From positions 12,712,501 through 12,776,500 of the forward strand of contig NC_091975.1 in assembly GCF_036711975.1 (NCBI RefSeq): 64,000 nucleotides of DNA, given 5' to 3'. This DNA comes from Onthophagus taurus. Taxonomy: Eukaryota; Arthropoda; Insecta; Coleoptera; Scarabaeidae. This document shows positions 22,655 through 32,260 of the stretch, in pieces. The notes below the pieces were generated by a model that saw only the letters and a list, made by a program, of their open reading frames with translations, made no database searches and was not told the origin of the DNA. A program made the translations under genes and the position numbers. Position 1 is the first letter of the stretch. Each line of letters opens with the position of its first letter.

Positions 22655-23490
22655 TGTTTAAAATTAATTATCTCAATAATTATTGCTTTTATCAAAAAAT
22701 GTTTTAAATAAAATTTGTTTCAATTTCAATTTTGAATCAATTATCTTAATAAAAAATTTTTACATCTCTATTAATTAAGCATCTAAGTATAATTATGTAT
22801 AAAAACGGAAAAATTATTATTTTGAGGTTATCTCCTTAATTATTGATTAAATCAAAAAAAAATGTTGACAAAGTTTGTTTAGAATTGTTTCAGGAACAAT
22901 TTTTAACACAATTTTTTTCTAACTTGAAATTTTAATTTCAATTTTAATTAATATTTTTGAGGTTATATCCTTATTGTTGATTTAATCAAAAAATTTTGTT
23001 GACAAAATTTGTTTAGAATTACTTCAGGAATAGTGTTTGTTAATAGAATTTTATGCTAACTTGAAATTTTAATTTCCCTCTGAATAGTATGCCATCAAAA
23101 TTAATTATCTCGATAAATATTGTTTTTATCAAAAAATGTTTTAAATAAAATTTGTTTCAATTTCGATTTTGAATCAATTATCTTTATAAAAATTTTTTAA
23201 AAATCTATTAATTAAGCATCTAAGTGTGATTATGTATAAAAACGGAAAAATTATTATTTTGAGGTTATCTCCTTAATTATTGAATAAATCAAAAAAAATT
23301 GTTGACAAAGTTTGTTTAGAATTGTTTTAGAAACAATTTTTGTTGACACAATTTTTTTCTAACTTGAAATTTTAATTTCCCACTGAACAGTATGCTACAA
23401 AAATTAATATTTTTGAGGTAATATCCTCATTGTTAATTTAATCAAAAAATGTTGTTAACAAAATTTGTTTAAAATTACTTCAGGAACAGC
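22655..23490. repeat. 437-bp repeat, about 2 copies
   Basis: TCAAAAAATGTTTTAAATAA recurs at 22692 and 23129 (437 bp). Each copy holds one or two TTTTGAGGTTAT.TCCTT segments. The repeat is related to the 304-bp repeat at 14886-15300. Confidence 0.8.
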
Positions 23491-25280
23491 ATTAAAAAAA
23501 TCGCTTCTCCTGTATTTTTGGGAGTGAAGAGATGAGTTATATCGCAAATTAAAGCTTAAATTATTCACTTTAAAATGAAGTATGACAAGATATTTCGAAA
23601 TGATAACATTTATTAAAAAAAATTTTTTTTAAATCATGATGTAAAAAACGTTTTGATTAACGATATTAATTTAGTGTAAAGTTTAAAAAATCATATCCGG
23701 TTTATTTTTAGGAATGAAGAAATGAGTCATATCTTAAATTATAGCTTAAAATGTTTTCTTTAAGATGGTGTATCATGAGGTATATGTTAATAATGGAAAT
23801 AAGGACGAAAAATGATCTATAAGAAATTTCAAATTTTAATAAATACTGATTAAAGTCAATTTTTAAAAAATCGCTTCTCCTGTATTTTTGGGAGTGAAGA
23901 GATGAGTTATATCGCAAATTAAAGCTTAAATTATTCTCTTTAAAATGATGTATGATAAGATATTTCGAAATGATAACGTTTATTAGAAAAGAATTTTAAA
24001 AAATCATGATGTAAAAAACGTTTTGATTAACGATATTAATTTAGAGTAATGTTTAAGAAATCATATCCGGTTTATTTTTAGGAACGAAGAAATGAGTCAT
24101 ATCTTAAATTATAGCTTAAAATGTCTTCTTTAAGATGGTGTATCATGAGGTATATGTTAATAATGGAAATAAGGACGAAAAATGATGTATAAGAAATTTT
24201 AAATTTTAATAAATACTGATTAAAGTCAATTTTAAGAAAATCGCTTCTCCTGTATTTTTGGGAGTGAAGAGATGAGTTATATCGCAAATTAAAGCTTAAA
24301 TTATTCTCTTTAAAATGACGTATGATAAGATATTTCGAAATGATAACGTCTATTAGAAAAGAATTTTTTAAAATCATGCTGTAAAAAAAAGTTTTAATTA
24401 ACGATATTAAATTAGTGTAAAGTTTAAAAAATCATATCCGGTTTATTTTTAGGAATGAAGAAATGAGTCATATCTTAAATTATAGCTTAAAATGTCTTCT
24501 TTAAGATAATGTATCATGAGGTATATGTTAATAATGGAAATAAGGACGAAAAATGATCTATAAGAAATTTAAAATTTTAATATATACTGATTAAAATCAA
24601 TTTTTAAAAAATCGCTTCTCCTGTATTTTTGGGAGTGAAGAGATGAGTTATATCGCAAACTAAAGCTTAAATTATTCTCTTTAAAATGAAGTATGATAAG
24701 ATATTTCGAAATGATAACGTTTATTAGAAAAGAATTTTTTAAAATCATGTTGTAAAAAAAGTTTTAATTAACGATATTAATTTAGAGTAAAGTTTAAAAA
24801 ATCATATCGGGTTTATTTTTAGGAATGAAGAAATGACTCATATCTTAAATAATAGCTTAAAATGTCTTCTTTAAGATGATGTATCATGAGGTATATGTTA
24901 ATAATGGAAAAAATGATAAAAAATGATATATAAGAAATTATAAATTTTAATAAATACTGATTAAAGTCAATTTTTTAAAAATTGCGTCTACTGCATTTTT
25001 GGGAGTGAAGAGATGAGTTATATCGCAAATTAAAGCTTAAATTATTCTCTTTAAAATGAAGTATGATAAGATATTTCGAAATGATAACGTTCATTAGAAA
25101 AGGATTTTTAAAAAATAATGTGAAAAAACGTTTTGATTAACGATATTAATTTCGAGTAAAGTTTAAAAAATCATTTCCGGTTTATTTTTAGGAATGAAGA
25201 AATGAGTCATATCTTAACTTATAGCTTAAAATGTCTTCTTTAAGATGAGGTATGATGAGGTATGTGTTAATAATGAAAAT
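23491..25280 (+). repeat. 370-bp dimeric higher-order satellite, about 5 copies
   Basis: TCGCTTCTCC-type landmarks occur at 23501, 23871, 24241, 24612 and 24982 (370-371 bp apart). Each unit is two related halves of about 185 bp. One has GAGTGAAGAGATGAGTTATA...AAATTAAAGCTTAAATTATT, the other GAATGAAGAAATGAGTCATA...AAATTATAGCTTAAAATGTC. Copies of the dimer are far more alike than the halves are. The minus frames at 23708-24377 are shadows. Confidence 0.93.
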
Positions 25281-25886
25281 TATTAAAAATAGAAAATTAT
25301 TAAAGAAGAAATTGTTAAATTTAGTATGAAATTTTCAAAACACCATGTCATTCGCATTATTAAGAATTATGATATGATTTGTATGTTAAATTGAAGCTTA
25401 AAGATTGTAGTTTATGATATGATATAAAAACTATGAGATAATATTAATGAAATTTCTAGGAATAAATTGTTGAAGAAGAAATTGTCATATTTATAAATAA
25501 AAAAGAGAACAAAATTTTCAAAAATGTACTGTGCTAACTTTTTGGCGGACACTGTATATTTATATATTCTAATTTTAACATTCTAAATTTATTTTATAAC
25601 AAAACTAACTTACATTCAGTTGTGTATCGAAATGTTTTGGTTCAGCTTTTTGTTAATATCTTTCTTAATTACTAACGTATATCTTTTCAGTAAGTCAATT
25701 TGAGATAAATATGATAATAGTACATCACAGATATATGATAATTTCAGGCGATTATCGTGAGCGATGTAATAATAACGACGAATGTATTGATCATCGATTA
25801 ATTTAAACAACAGTGTGTGCGATTGTGATAAATATCATAAATGGATCGAAAATGAGTGCGTTCAAGTGGTAAATACAAGTTTAATT
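25281..25886 (+). promoter_or_regulatory. Right end of the Tc1-like element, then presumed upstream region of the small membrane protein gene
   Basis: To 25554 this is the subterminal part of the transposon. 25557-25886 is unique and should hold the promoter and 5' UTR of the plus-strand gene. A 64-codon minus frame at 25616-25810 has no recognisable similarity and is probably chance. Confidence 0.4.
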
Positions 25887-26207
25887 ATGAAAAATGAGAT
25901 GGATTTGTTGGAAAGGAAAGATTTGGAAATTTGTTAGATACATATAATGAAAATACACAAAAAGAAATTATTTTTATTTGATTTCTCTTTTAGTTATTGA
26001 AAATTATAATGAAAAACTTTTTAAAATACAATCACTTGCTGGAATATTTGTAGCTGGTGTGTGTTTTTTAGCTGTGATATTAGTTATGATTTATTGCTGT
26101 TATGTTCGAAATCAGTAAGTTTTAACAAAAAGCTCTTTAATTTGTTTATTGATGAAAGTCGTATTTTTAGAGATAACAAATTAAAAAGGGAAGAAGAAAT
26201 TGTTTAA
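25887..26207 (+). CDS. Predicted small single-pass membrane protein, three exons, 67 aa
   Basis: Proposed exons are 25887-25932, 25994-26114 and 26171-26207. The last two are well supported: a pyrimidine-rich TTTCTCTTTTAG acceptor, a consensus CA/GTAAGT donor, a TTTTTAG acceptor, an in-frame TAA, and AATAAA at 26248-26253. Exon 2 encodes one transmembrane helix (about residues 32-54, GIFVAGVCFLAVILVMIYCC). It is followed by a basic/charged tail (YVRNQDNKLKREEEIV), and preceded by an acidic N-terminus (MKNEMDLLERKDLE). The charge pattern suggests a cytosolic C-terminus. The first exon, with donor T/GTTAGA, is weaker; another 5' exon is possible. No cleavable signal peptide is seen. I do not recognise the family; it resembles small integral membrane proteins in general layout only. 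Confidence 0.6.
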
Positions 26208-26264
26208 AGGAAGGAAATGATAAAAAAGGTTATTTATGAATCTAGGCAATAAAAATATCTTATT

Positions 26265-26510
26265 AATTTAATAAAAAAATCATTTCTTAGTTCCTAAAAA
26301 TTAAGTCGGTGTGATTTTTTAAAGTTTAACAAAGATTATAGATTTCTGCTACAATCAAAAATTGACGTTTTTGATTTTACAAAAAAACTTTATCATAAAA
26401 TGTAATACTTATTATGCATAGAAACAAAGGTCAAACTTTAAGCTTTAATTTAATAAGAAAATCGTTTTTTAGTTCCTAAAAATAAAGTCGGTATGATTTT
26501 TTAAAGTTTG
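26265..26510 (+). repeat. SatB repeat, about 1.3 copies, forward
   Basis: Units of the ATTATGCATAGAAACAAAGG / ATAAAGTCGGTATGATTTTT type begin just after the AATAAA signal of the small membrane protein gene. They lead into SatA through AAAGTTTGATGAATTTGTTA. Confidence 0.85.
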
Positions 26511-29500
26511 ATGAATTTGTTAATTTGTTGCATTTTCAAGTTATCAATTATTTGGGAATCGGAGCCTTTCACAAAAAAACTTCTTCAATGAAAGTTGCAG
26601 CAAATTTTATTGTTAACAATATTGCTATCGTGCACATTAGTTGTTAAATGCGTCAATATTGAGAAAAGTACGAAAATATGAAAATTTGATGAATTTGTTG
26701 CTGTTTCTAGCTATTAAAGGTAACACTTGAGAATCGGAGCTTGCTATAGGAAATCTTTTATAACAAAAATTGTTGCAAATTTTATTGTTAACAATATTGC
26801 TGTCTTACATTTTTGCTCTAAGATACGTCAATATCGAGTTAGATACGAAAATATGAAAATTTGATGAATTTGTTGCTTTTTCAAGTGATTATAGGTAACA
26901 CTTGGGAATCAAAGTATGCTATAAGAAAACTTTTATAACAAAAATTGTTGCAAATTTTATTGTTAACAATATTGCTCTCTTGCACTTTTGCTCTTAGATA
27001 CGTCAATATCGAGAAAAATACAAAAATTTGATGAATTTGTTGCTGTTTCTAGCTATTAAAGGTAACACTTGAGAATCGGAGCTTGCTATAGGAAATCTTT
27101 TATAACAAAAATTGTTGCAAATTTTATTGTTAACAATATTGCTGTCTTACATTTTTGCTCAAAGATACGTCAATATCGAGTTAGATACGAAAATATGAAA
27201 ATTTGATGAATTTGTTGCTTTTTCAAGTTATTAAAGGTAACACTTCGGAATCGGAGCATGCTATAAGAAAACTTTTATAACAAAAATTGTTGCAAATTTG
27301 ATTGTTAACAATATTGCTCTCTTGCAGTTTTGCTCTTAGATACGTCAATATCGAGAAAAATACAAAAATTTGAAAATTTGATGAATTTGTTGCTGTTTCT
27401 AGCTATTAAAGGTAACACTTGAGAATCGGAGCTTGCTATAGGAAATCTTTTATAACAAAAATTGTTGCAAATTTTATTGTTAACAATATTGCTGTCTTAC
27501 ATTTTTGCTCAAAGATACGTCAATATCGAGTTAGATACGAAAATATGAAAATTTGATGAATTTGTTGCTTTTTCAAGTTATTAAAGGTAACACTTCGGAA
27601 TCGGAGCATGCTATAAGGAAACTTTTATAACAAAAATTGTTGCAAATTTGATTGTTAACAATATTGCTCTCTTGCTGTTTTGCTCTTAGATTCGTCAATA
27701 TCGAGAAAAATACAAAAATTTGAAAATTTGAAAAATTTTTTTTTTTCAAGATATTAAAGGTAACGTTTGAGAATCTGTGCTTGCTATACGAAAAATTTTA
27801 TAACAGAAATTGTTGCAAATTTTATTGTTAACAATATTGCTCTCTTGCATTTTGCTCTTAGATTCGTCAATATCGAGAAAAATACAAAAATTTGAAAATT
27901 TGAAAAATTTGTTTATTTTTCAAGATATTAAAGGTAACGTTTGAGAATCGGTGCTTGCTATAAGAAAAATTTTATAACAGAAATTGTTGCAAATTTTATT
28001 GTTAACAATATTGCTCTCTTCAATTTTGCTCTTAGATACGTCAACATCGAGATAGATACGAAAATATGAAAATTTGATGAATTTGTTGCTCTTTCATGTT
28101 ATTAAAGGTAACACTTGAGAATCGGAGTTTGCTATAAGAAAACTTTTATAACAAAAATTGTTGCAAATTTGATTGTTAACAATATTGCTCTCTTGCTCTT
28201 AGATGCGTCAATATCTAGGTAGATACGAAAATATGAAAATTTGTTGCTCTTTCAAGTTATAGGTAACACTTGGGAATCGGAGCTTGCTATAAGACAACTT
28301 TTATAACAAAAATTGTTGCAAATTTTATTGTTAACAATATTGCTCTCTTGCACTTTTGCTCTTAAATACGTCACTATTGAGAAAAATACGAAAATTAAAA
28401 AATTTTATAAATTTCCTTGTTTTACTATTAGTTAATGGTAACATTCGGGAATTGAAGCATGTTATCAAAAAACTTTTAGAACAAAAGTTATAGCTAATCT
28501 TATTCTTAACAATATTGCTCTCTTGTATATTCGTTCTCGGATACGTCAATATTGAGAAAAATACTAAAATTTAAAAATTTGATGAATTTCCTTGTTTTAC
28601 TATTAGTTAATGGTAACATTCGGGAATTGAAGCATGTTATCAAAAAACTTTTAGAACAAAAGTTGTTGGAAATTTTGTTATTAACAATATTGCTCTGTTG
28701 TATATTTGCTCCCAGATGCGTCAATATTGAGAAAAATACGAGAATTTAAAAATTTTTTGAATTTCCTTGTTTTACTATTAGTTAATGGTAACATTTGGTA
28801 ATCGGAGCTTGCTATAAGAAAATTTTTATAACATAAATTGTTGCAAATTTGATTGTTAACAATATTGCTCTCTTGCACTTTCACTCTTAAATGCGTCAAT
28901 ATAGAGAAAAATACAAAAATATGAAAATTTGAAAAATTTGTTTATTTTTTAAGATATTAAAGGTAACGTTTAGGAGTCGGAGTATACTATAAGAAAACTT
29001 TTATAACAAAAATTTTTGCAAATTTTATTGTTAACAATATTACTATCTTGCACTGTTGCTCTAAGATACGTCAATATCGAGTTAGATATGAAAACATGAA
29101 AATTTTATGAATTTGTTTCTTTTTCAAGTTATTAAAGGTAACACTTCGGAATCGGAGCATGCTATAAGAAAACTTTTTTAACAAAAATTGTTGCAAATTT
29201 TATTGTTAACAATATTACTATCTTGCACTTTTGCTCTAAGATACGTCAATATCGAGATAGATGCGAAAATATGAAAATTTGAAAAATTTGTTTATTTTTC
29301 AAGATATTAAAGGTAACGTTTGAGAATCGGTGCTTGCTATAAGAAAACTTTTATAACAAAAATTGTTGCAAATTTTATTGTTAACAATATTGTTCTCTTG
29401 CACTTTAGTTGTTAAATGCGTCAATATTGAAAAAAGTACGAAAATATGAAAATTTGATGAATTTGTTGCTGTTTCTAGCTATTAAAGGTAATACTTGAGA

Positions 29501-29906
29501 ATCGGAGCTTGCTATAGGAAATCTTTTATAACAAAAATTGTTGCAAATTTGATTGTTAACAATATTGCTCTCTTGCACTTTTGCTCTTAGATACGTCACT
29601 ATTGAGAAAAATACGAAAAGTTAAAAATTTTATAAATTTCCTTGTTTTACTATTAGTTAATGGTAACATTCGGGAATTGAAGCATGTTATCAAAAAACTT
29701 TTAGAACAAAAGTTATACCTAATCTTATTCTTAACAATATTGCTCTCTGGTATATTTGTTCTCGAATGCGTCAATATTGAGAAAAATACGAAAATTTAAA
29801 AATTTGATGAATTTCCTTGTTTTACTATTAGTTAATGGTAACATTCGGGAATTGAAGCATGTTATCAAAAAACTTTTAGAACAAAAGTTGTTGGAAATTT
29901 TGTTAT
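26511..29906 (+). repeat. SatA satellite array, forward, about 20 copies with dimeric blocks
   Basis: Monomers are about 165-178 bp. A dimer carrying the variant GGAAATCTTTTATAACAAAA recurs at 26751, 27093 and 27443 (342 and 350 bp). From about 28380 the 172-bp variant with TTTTACTATTAGTTAATGGT is interspersed. The array breaks off at about 29906 inside a monomer, at the join to the Polinton fragment. Frames here on either strand are repeat translations. Confidence 0.92.
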
Positions 29907-29928
29907 TTATTATTATATCATTTTTATT

Positions 29929-30297
29929 ATGACTATTCACAAGTTCGGACATCATATTTCTTCTTCTTCTGTTCTGTCCTCTTCAATTGAAGAAAAGTAT
30001 TATTATTACTTTAATATGACTTTGACTGGAAATAAAGTTCCAAATAATTACGCACTCAGTAATGAGAAATTATATTATACTTTTCCTATCAAATCAGGAG
30101 TAATTCATTCTATGACTATTTCACCATTGAGTACAACTCTTAAAGTAAACAATGTGAAATATCAAAACTCTTTTGAGGGTATCCCATTGAAAAAAGGTGA
30201 TAGATTACGATTCGTTCCATCTACTGTTACAGGGGGGATTAATAAGTTGTTTGTTGAAATCATTGTAAAATGTCCAGTGATGTTAAAAGAAAAATAG
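29929..30297 (+). CDS. Polinton-associated protein of unknown function, 122 aa, possibly 5'-truncated
   Basis: The frame starts MTIHKFGHHI and ends 28 bp inside the integrase frame. It has no signal peptide or transmembrane helix and reads as a beta-rich, Ser/Thr/Lys-rich small protein (for example SGVIHSMTISPLS and PLKKGDRLRFVPS). Small proteins next to the integrase occur in many Polintons, and virion attachment or minor structural roles are possible. I cannot assign one from the sequence. The frame is also open for at least 11 codons upstream of this ATG, so the true start might be earlier or lost at the break. Confidence 0.55.
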   Translation: MTIHKFGHHISSSSVLSSSIEEKYYYYFNMTLTGNKVPNNYALSNEKLYYTFPIKSGVIHSMTISPLSTTLKVNNVKYQNSFEGIPLKKGDRLRFVPSTVTGGINKLFVEIIVKCPVMLKEK

Positions 30298-31208
30298 TTG
30301 AAGAACTTCATAAACCTGCTCGAATACATTTCAAAAGGCGACATGTAATTGTTAAAGGGATAAATGATTTATACCAGGCTGATTTAGTAGAGATGATACC
30401 TTATGCACGACAAAACAATGGTTATCGTTATATACTCGTTGTAATTGATGTCTTTAGCAAATATGCATGGGCTGTTCCTATAAAAACTAAATCGGGTAAA
30501 GATGTTACTAAAGCAATGAAAAGTATTCTAAAGGACCGATATGTACCAAAAAATCTTCAAACTGATCTAGGAAAAGAGTTTTATAACAAAGAATTTAGCT
30601 TGCTTATGAGTAAGTTAAAAATTAATCATTACTCGACGTTTAGCTCATTGAAAGCATCTGTTGTTGAACGTTTGAATAGAACTTTAAAAGGTTTAATGTG
30701 GAAAGAATTTAGCATTCAAGGATCTTTTAAATGGTTAAAGTTATTACCACAGATACTATTAATATACAATTCACATAAACATTCAACTATAGGTATGAAA
30801 CCGATAGAAGTGAATAATAATAATAATAATAATACTGAAAAAAGATTACTGGATACTGTTTATAATCGAATGAAAACAATCGCATTAAAAAAACAAAAGT
30901 TTCACTTAAATGATTTTGTAAGAATTTCTAAACATCGTGGAATATTTGCCAAAGGGTACACTCCTAACTGGAGTAATGAAGTTTTTAAAATTGTTAAGAT
31001 TCAGTACACCAATCCAGTATCGTATTTATTACAGGACTTGAAAGGTGAAGATATTAAACGTGCTTTCTATAGTGAAGAACTACAACGTACACACTATCCT
31101 GACATACAGTTAATTGAAAAAGTATTGAAACGAAAAGGAAATCGAATGTACGTTAAGTGGTTTGGAATGGATGAAAGAAGTTGGATTAAAAAATCAGATT
31201 TTGTATAA
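30270..31208 (+). CDS. Maverick/Polinton integrase (rve-type DDE) with C-terminal chromodomain, 312 aa
   Basis: The opening ELHKPARIHFKRRHV leads into the catalytic core: Asp38 (YQADLVEM), Asp99 (LQTDLGKEFY) and Glu133 (SVVERLNRTLK), with 33 residues between the second Asp and Glu. An SH3-like region follows (LNDFVRISKHRGIFAKGY). Residues about 275-312 form a short chromodomain (IEKVLKRKGNRMYVKWFG...SWIKKSDF), the hallmark arrangement of Polinton integrases. A run of seven Asn (from an AAT microsatellite at 30812-30833) interrupts the core-to-SH3 linker. The frame is intact. The enzyme would insert linear element DNA into chromosomes. It overlaps the preceding gene by 28 bp and converges with the minus-strand gene at 31271-31879, leaving a 62-bp gap. 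Confidence 0.92.
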   Translation: MSSDVKRKIVEELHKPARIHFKRRHVIVKGINDLYQADLVEMIPYARQNNGYRYILVVIDVFSKYAWAVPIKTKSGKDVTKAMKSILKDRYVPKNLQTDLGKEFYNKEFSLLMSKLKINHYSTFSSLKASVVERLNRTLKGLMWKEFSIQGSFKWLKLLPQILLIYNSHKHSTIGMKPIEVNNNNNNNTEKRLLDTVYNRMKTIALKKQKFHLNDFVRISKHRGIFAKGYTPNWSNEVFKIVKIQYTNPVSYLLQDLKGEDIKRAFYSEELQRTHYPDIQLIEKVLKRKGNRMYVKWFGMDERSWIKKSDFV

Positions 31209-31270
31209 TAATTATATATATATTTTTTCTTTTTAAATAAAACAACTACTTAATATTAATATTTATTTAT

Positions 31271-31879
31271 TTACCATAAATCTTCTATTATATTATCATT
31301 ACCATAATCACTAACACTAGTATTCCATTCTAAGTCTGAAAATGAGGAATATAATTCAAAAAAATGTTCCATATCATAATTATCCTTAAATCTAAATAAC
31401 GCTATAAAGCAAGAGTTGCAAAATGATGCTTTATCTTCTATACAGTTGAATAAATTATCAAATGATAATTCGTAATATCTATACTTCCATTTTCTTATGT
31501 ACTTTTTTAAATTGCTTCTCAATCTAAACCTATTAATCTTTTCAAAACAAGCTAAACATAAAGCACCGTCTGGAGTGTGAATAGAAATTCTTAAAATGGA
31601 AGAAGCATTTGACAGGTATCTGTTTATAATGTTCTCTTTCTCAAGTCTATCACCACTATTTCCAACTACATCTAATGCTAATAAAAAATATCTTAAAAAT
31701 TCTCTATCTCTTGATAAGCATAACGATTCAAAATTATAAACATTTTCTAAATAAGTTTCTATATCTAAATCTAAACAATTATCATAAAACATGTAGATTT
31801 TCCAAACCTTAAACCAACTAACCCATACTTTATTATATACACTTTTAGGGAGTAATTTAACATTTACATAACATAACAT
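31271..31879 (-). CDS. Unknown Polinton-encoded protein with two CxxC pairs, 202 aa
   Basis: This intact 202-codon frame has low-complexity-free composition and is rich in Tyr, Phe and Trp. One CxxC pair lies at about residues 108-111 (CLACFEKINR) and another at about 155-158 (CNSCFIALF). A basic segment (RLRSNLKKYIRKWKYRYYE) lies between them. Two pairs could form one zinc-binding site. No transmembrane helix or signal peptide is evident. Sixteen to twenty-five bp before the ATG the minus strand has TATATAAAGG, a good TATA box. I do not recognise the family. Convergent minus-strand genes at an element end suggest an early or accessory gene, which is inference. Confidence 0.62.
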   Translation of the reverse strand: MLCYVNVKLLPKSVYNKVWVSWFKVWKIYMFYDNCLDLDIETYLENVYNFESLCLSRDREFLRYFLLALDVVGNSGDRLEKENIINRYLSNASSILRISIHTPDGALCLACFEKINRFRLRSNLKKYIRKWKYRYYELSFDNLFNCIEDKASFCNSCFIALFRFKDNYDMEHFFELYSSFSDLEWNTSVSDYGNDNIIEDLW

Positions 31880-32260
31880 TTACATTCACCTTTATATACG
31901 TTATATACTGTCTCTCTCACCAATACGCAGAGCGAAAATTATTTTTAGGTATACCATTCACTTAAGTATTTACACACCTATTCCTAATTGGAGCACGAGT
32001 CATTAATCTTATTTTTTTATTGACGTTCACCGAGTGCATTTTTGCTATATTGGTCTTCATCAATATAATACACATCTAAATCTTCTTTAAATTTAACACG
32101 CTTCATTTCAATGTATATTACTCACCTTTAAAATACAAGTTCACTGTAACGTTTGTTGTTTTTTTTTTAATTCTCCTTTCACTTTCACACACTTAGTCCT
32201 AATTGTAGCACGAATCATTAATCGTAATTTTTATATATTGACGGTCACCCTACTTTTATT
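31880..32260 (-). promoter_or_regulatory. Duplicated intergenic/promoter blocks between short minus-strand genes
   Basis: Two related blocks occur. One is TCCTAATTGGAGCACGAGTC...TTATTGACGTTCACCG (about 31981-32032). The other is TCCTAATTGTAGCACGAATC...ATATTGACGGTCACCC (about 32198-32250), about 215 bp apart. On the minus strand each sits downstream of a 29-codon frame and upstream of the next frame. The next frames are preceded by TATATAAAGGTGA and TTTTAAAGGTGAG respectively. So a gene-plus-promoter module appears duplicated. Confidence 0.55.
32017..32106 (-). CDS. Micro-ORF, 29 aa, with an RVxF-type motif
   Basis: ATG at 32106 to TAA at 32017-32019 on the minus strand. The peptide begins MKRVKFKEDLDVYYIDED and is strongly acidic after the basic start. 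KRVKF matches the RVxF docking motif that binds protein phosphatase 1, with a hydrophobic pair (VY) seven to eight residues later as in RVxF-phi-phi ligands. The frame follows TTTTAAAGGTGAG and precedes a duplicated intergenic block. The short length means the frame could be chance, and the motif is common. Support comes from the position in a series of minus-strand frames of similar layout and from the non-random composition. Confidence 0.4.
   Translation of the reverse strand: MKRVKFKEDLDVYYIDEDQYSKNALGERQ

Larger units (their letters stand above)
22507..25554. mobile_element. Non-autonomous Tc1-like element with terminal inverted repeats, filled with tandem repeats
   Basis: The left end reads TA/CAGTGTGAGCCAAAAATTTA at 22505. 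The reverse complement of the right end reads TA/CAGTGTCCGCCAAAAAGTTA, with the outer TA at 25555-25556. About 17 of the first 20 bases match. CAGTGT ends next to a TA dinucleotide are typical of Tc1/mariner elements, which duplicate TA. Just inside both ends lie direct copies of a GATATAAAAACTATGAGATA block (about 22567 and 25420). No transposase frame exists; the interior is a 437-bp repeat and a 370-bp repeat. The ends are short and imperfect, so family assignment is tentative. Confidence 0.65.

Noticed and set aside
25616..25810. 64-codon minus-strand frame upstream of the small membrane protein gene
   Set aside because: No similarity, AT-driven composition, and it overlaps the probable promoter and 5' UTR of the plus-strand gene.
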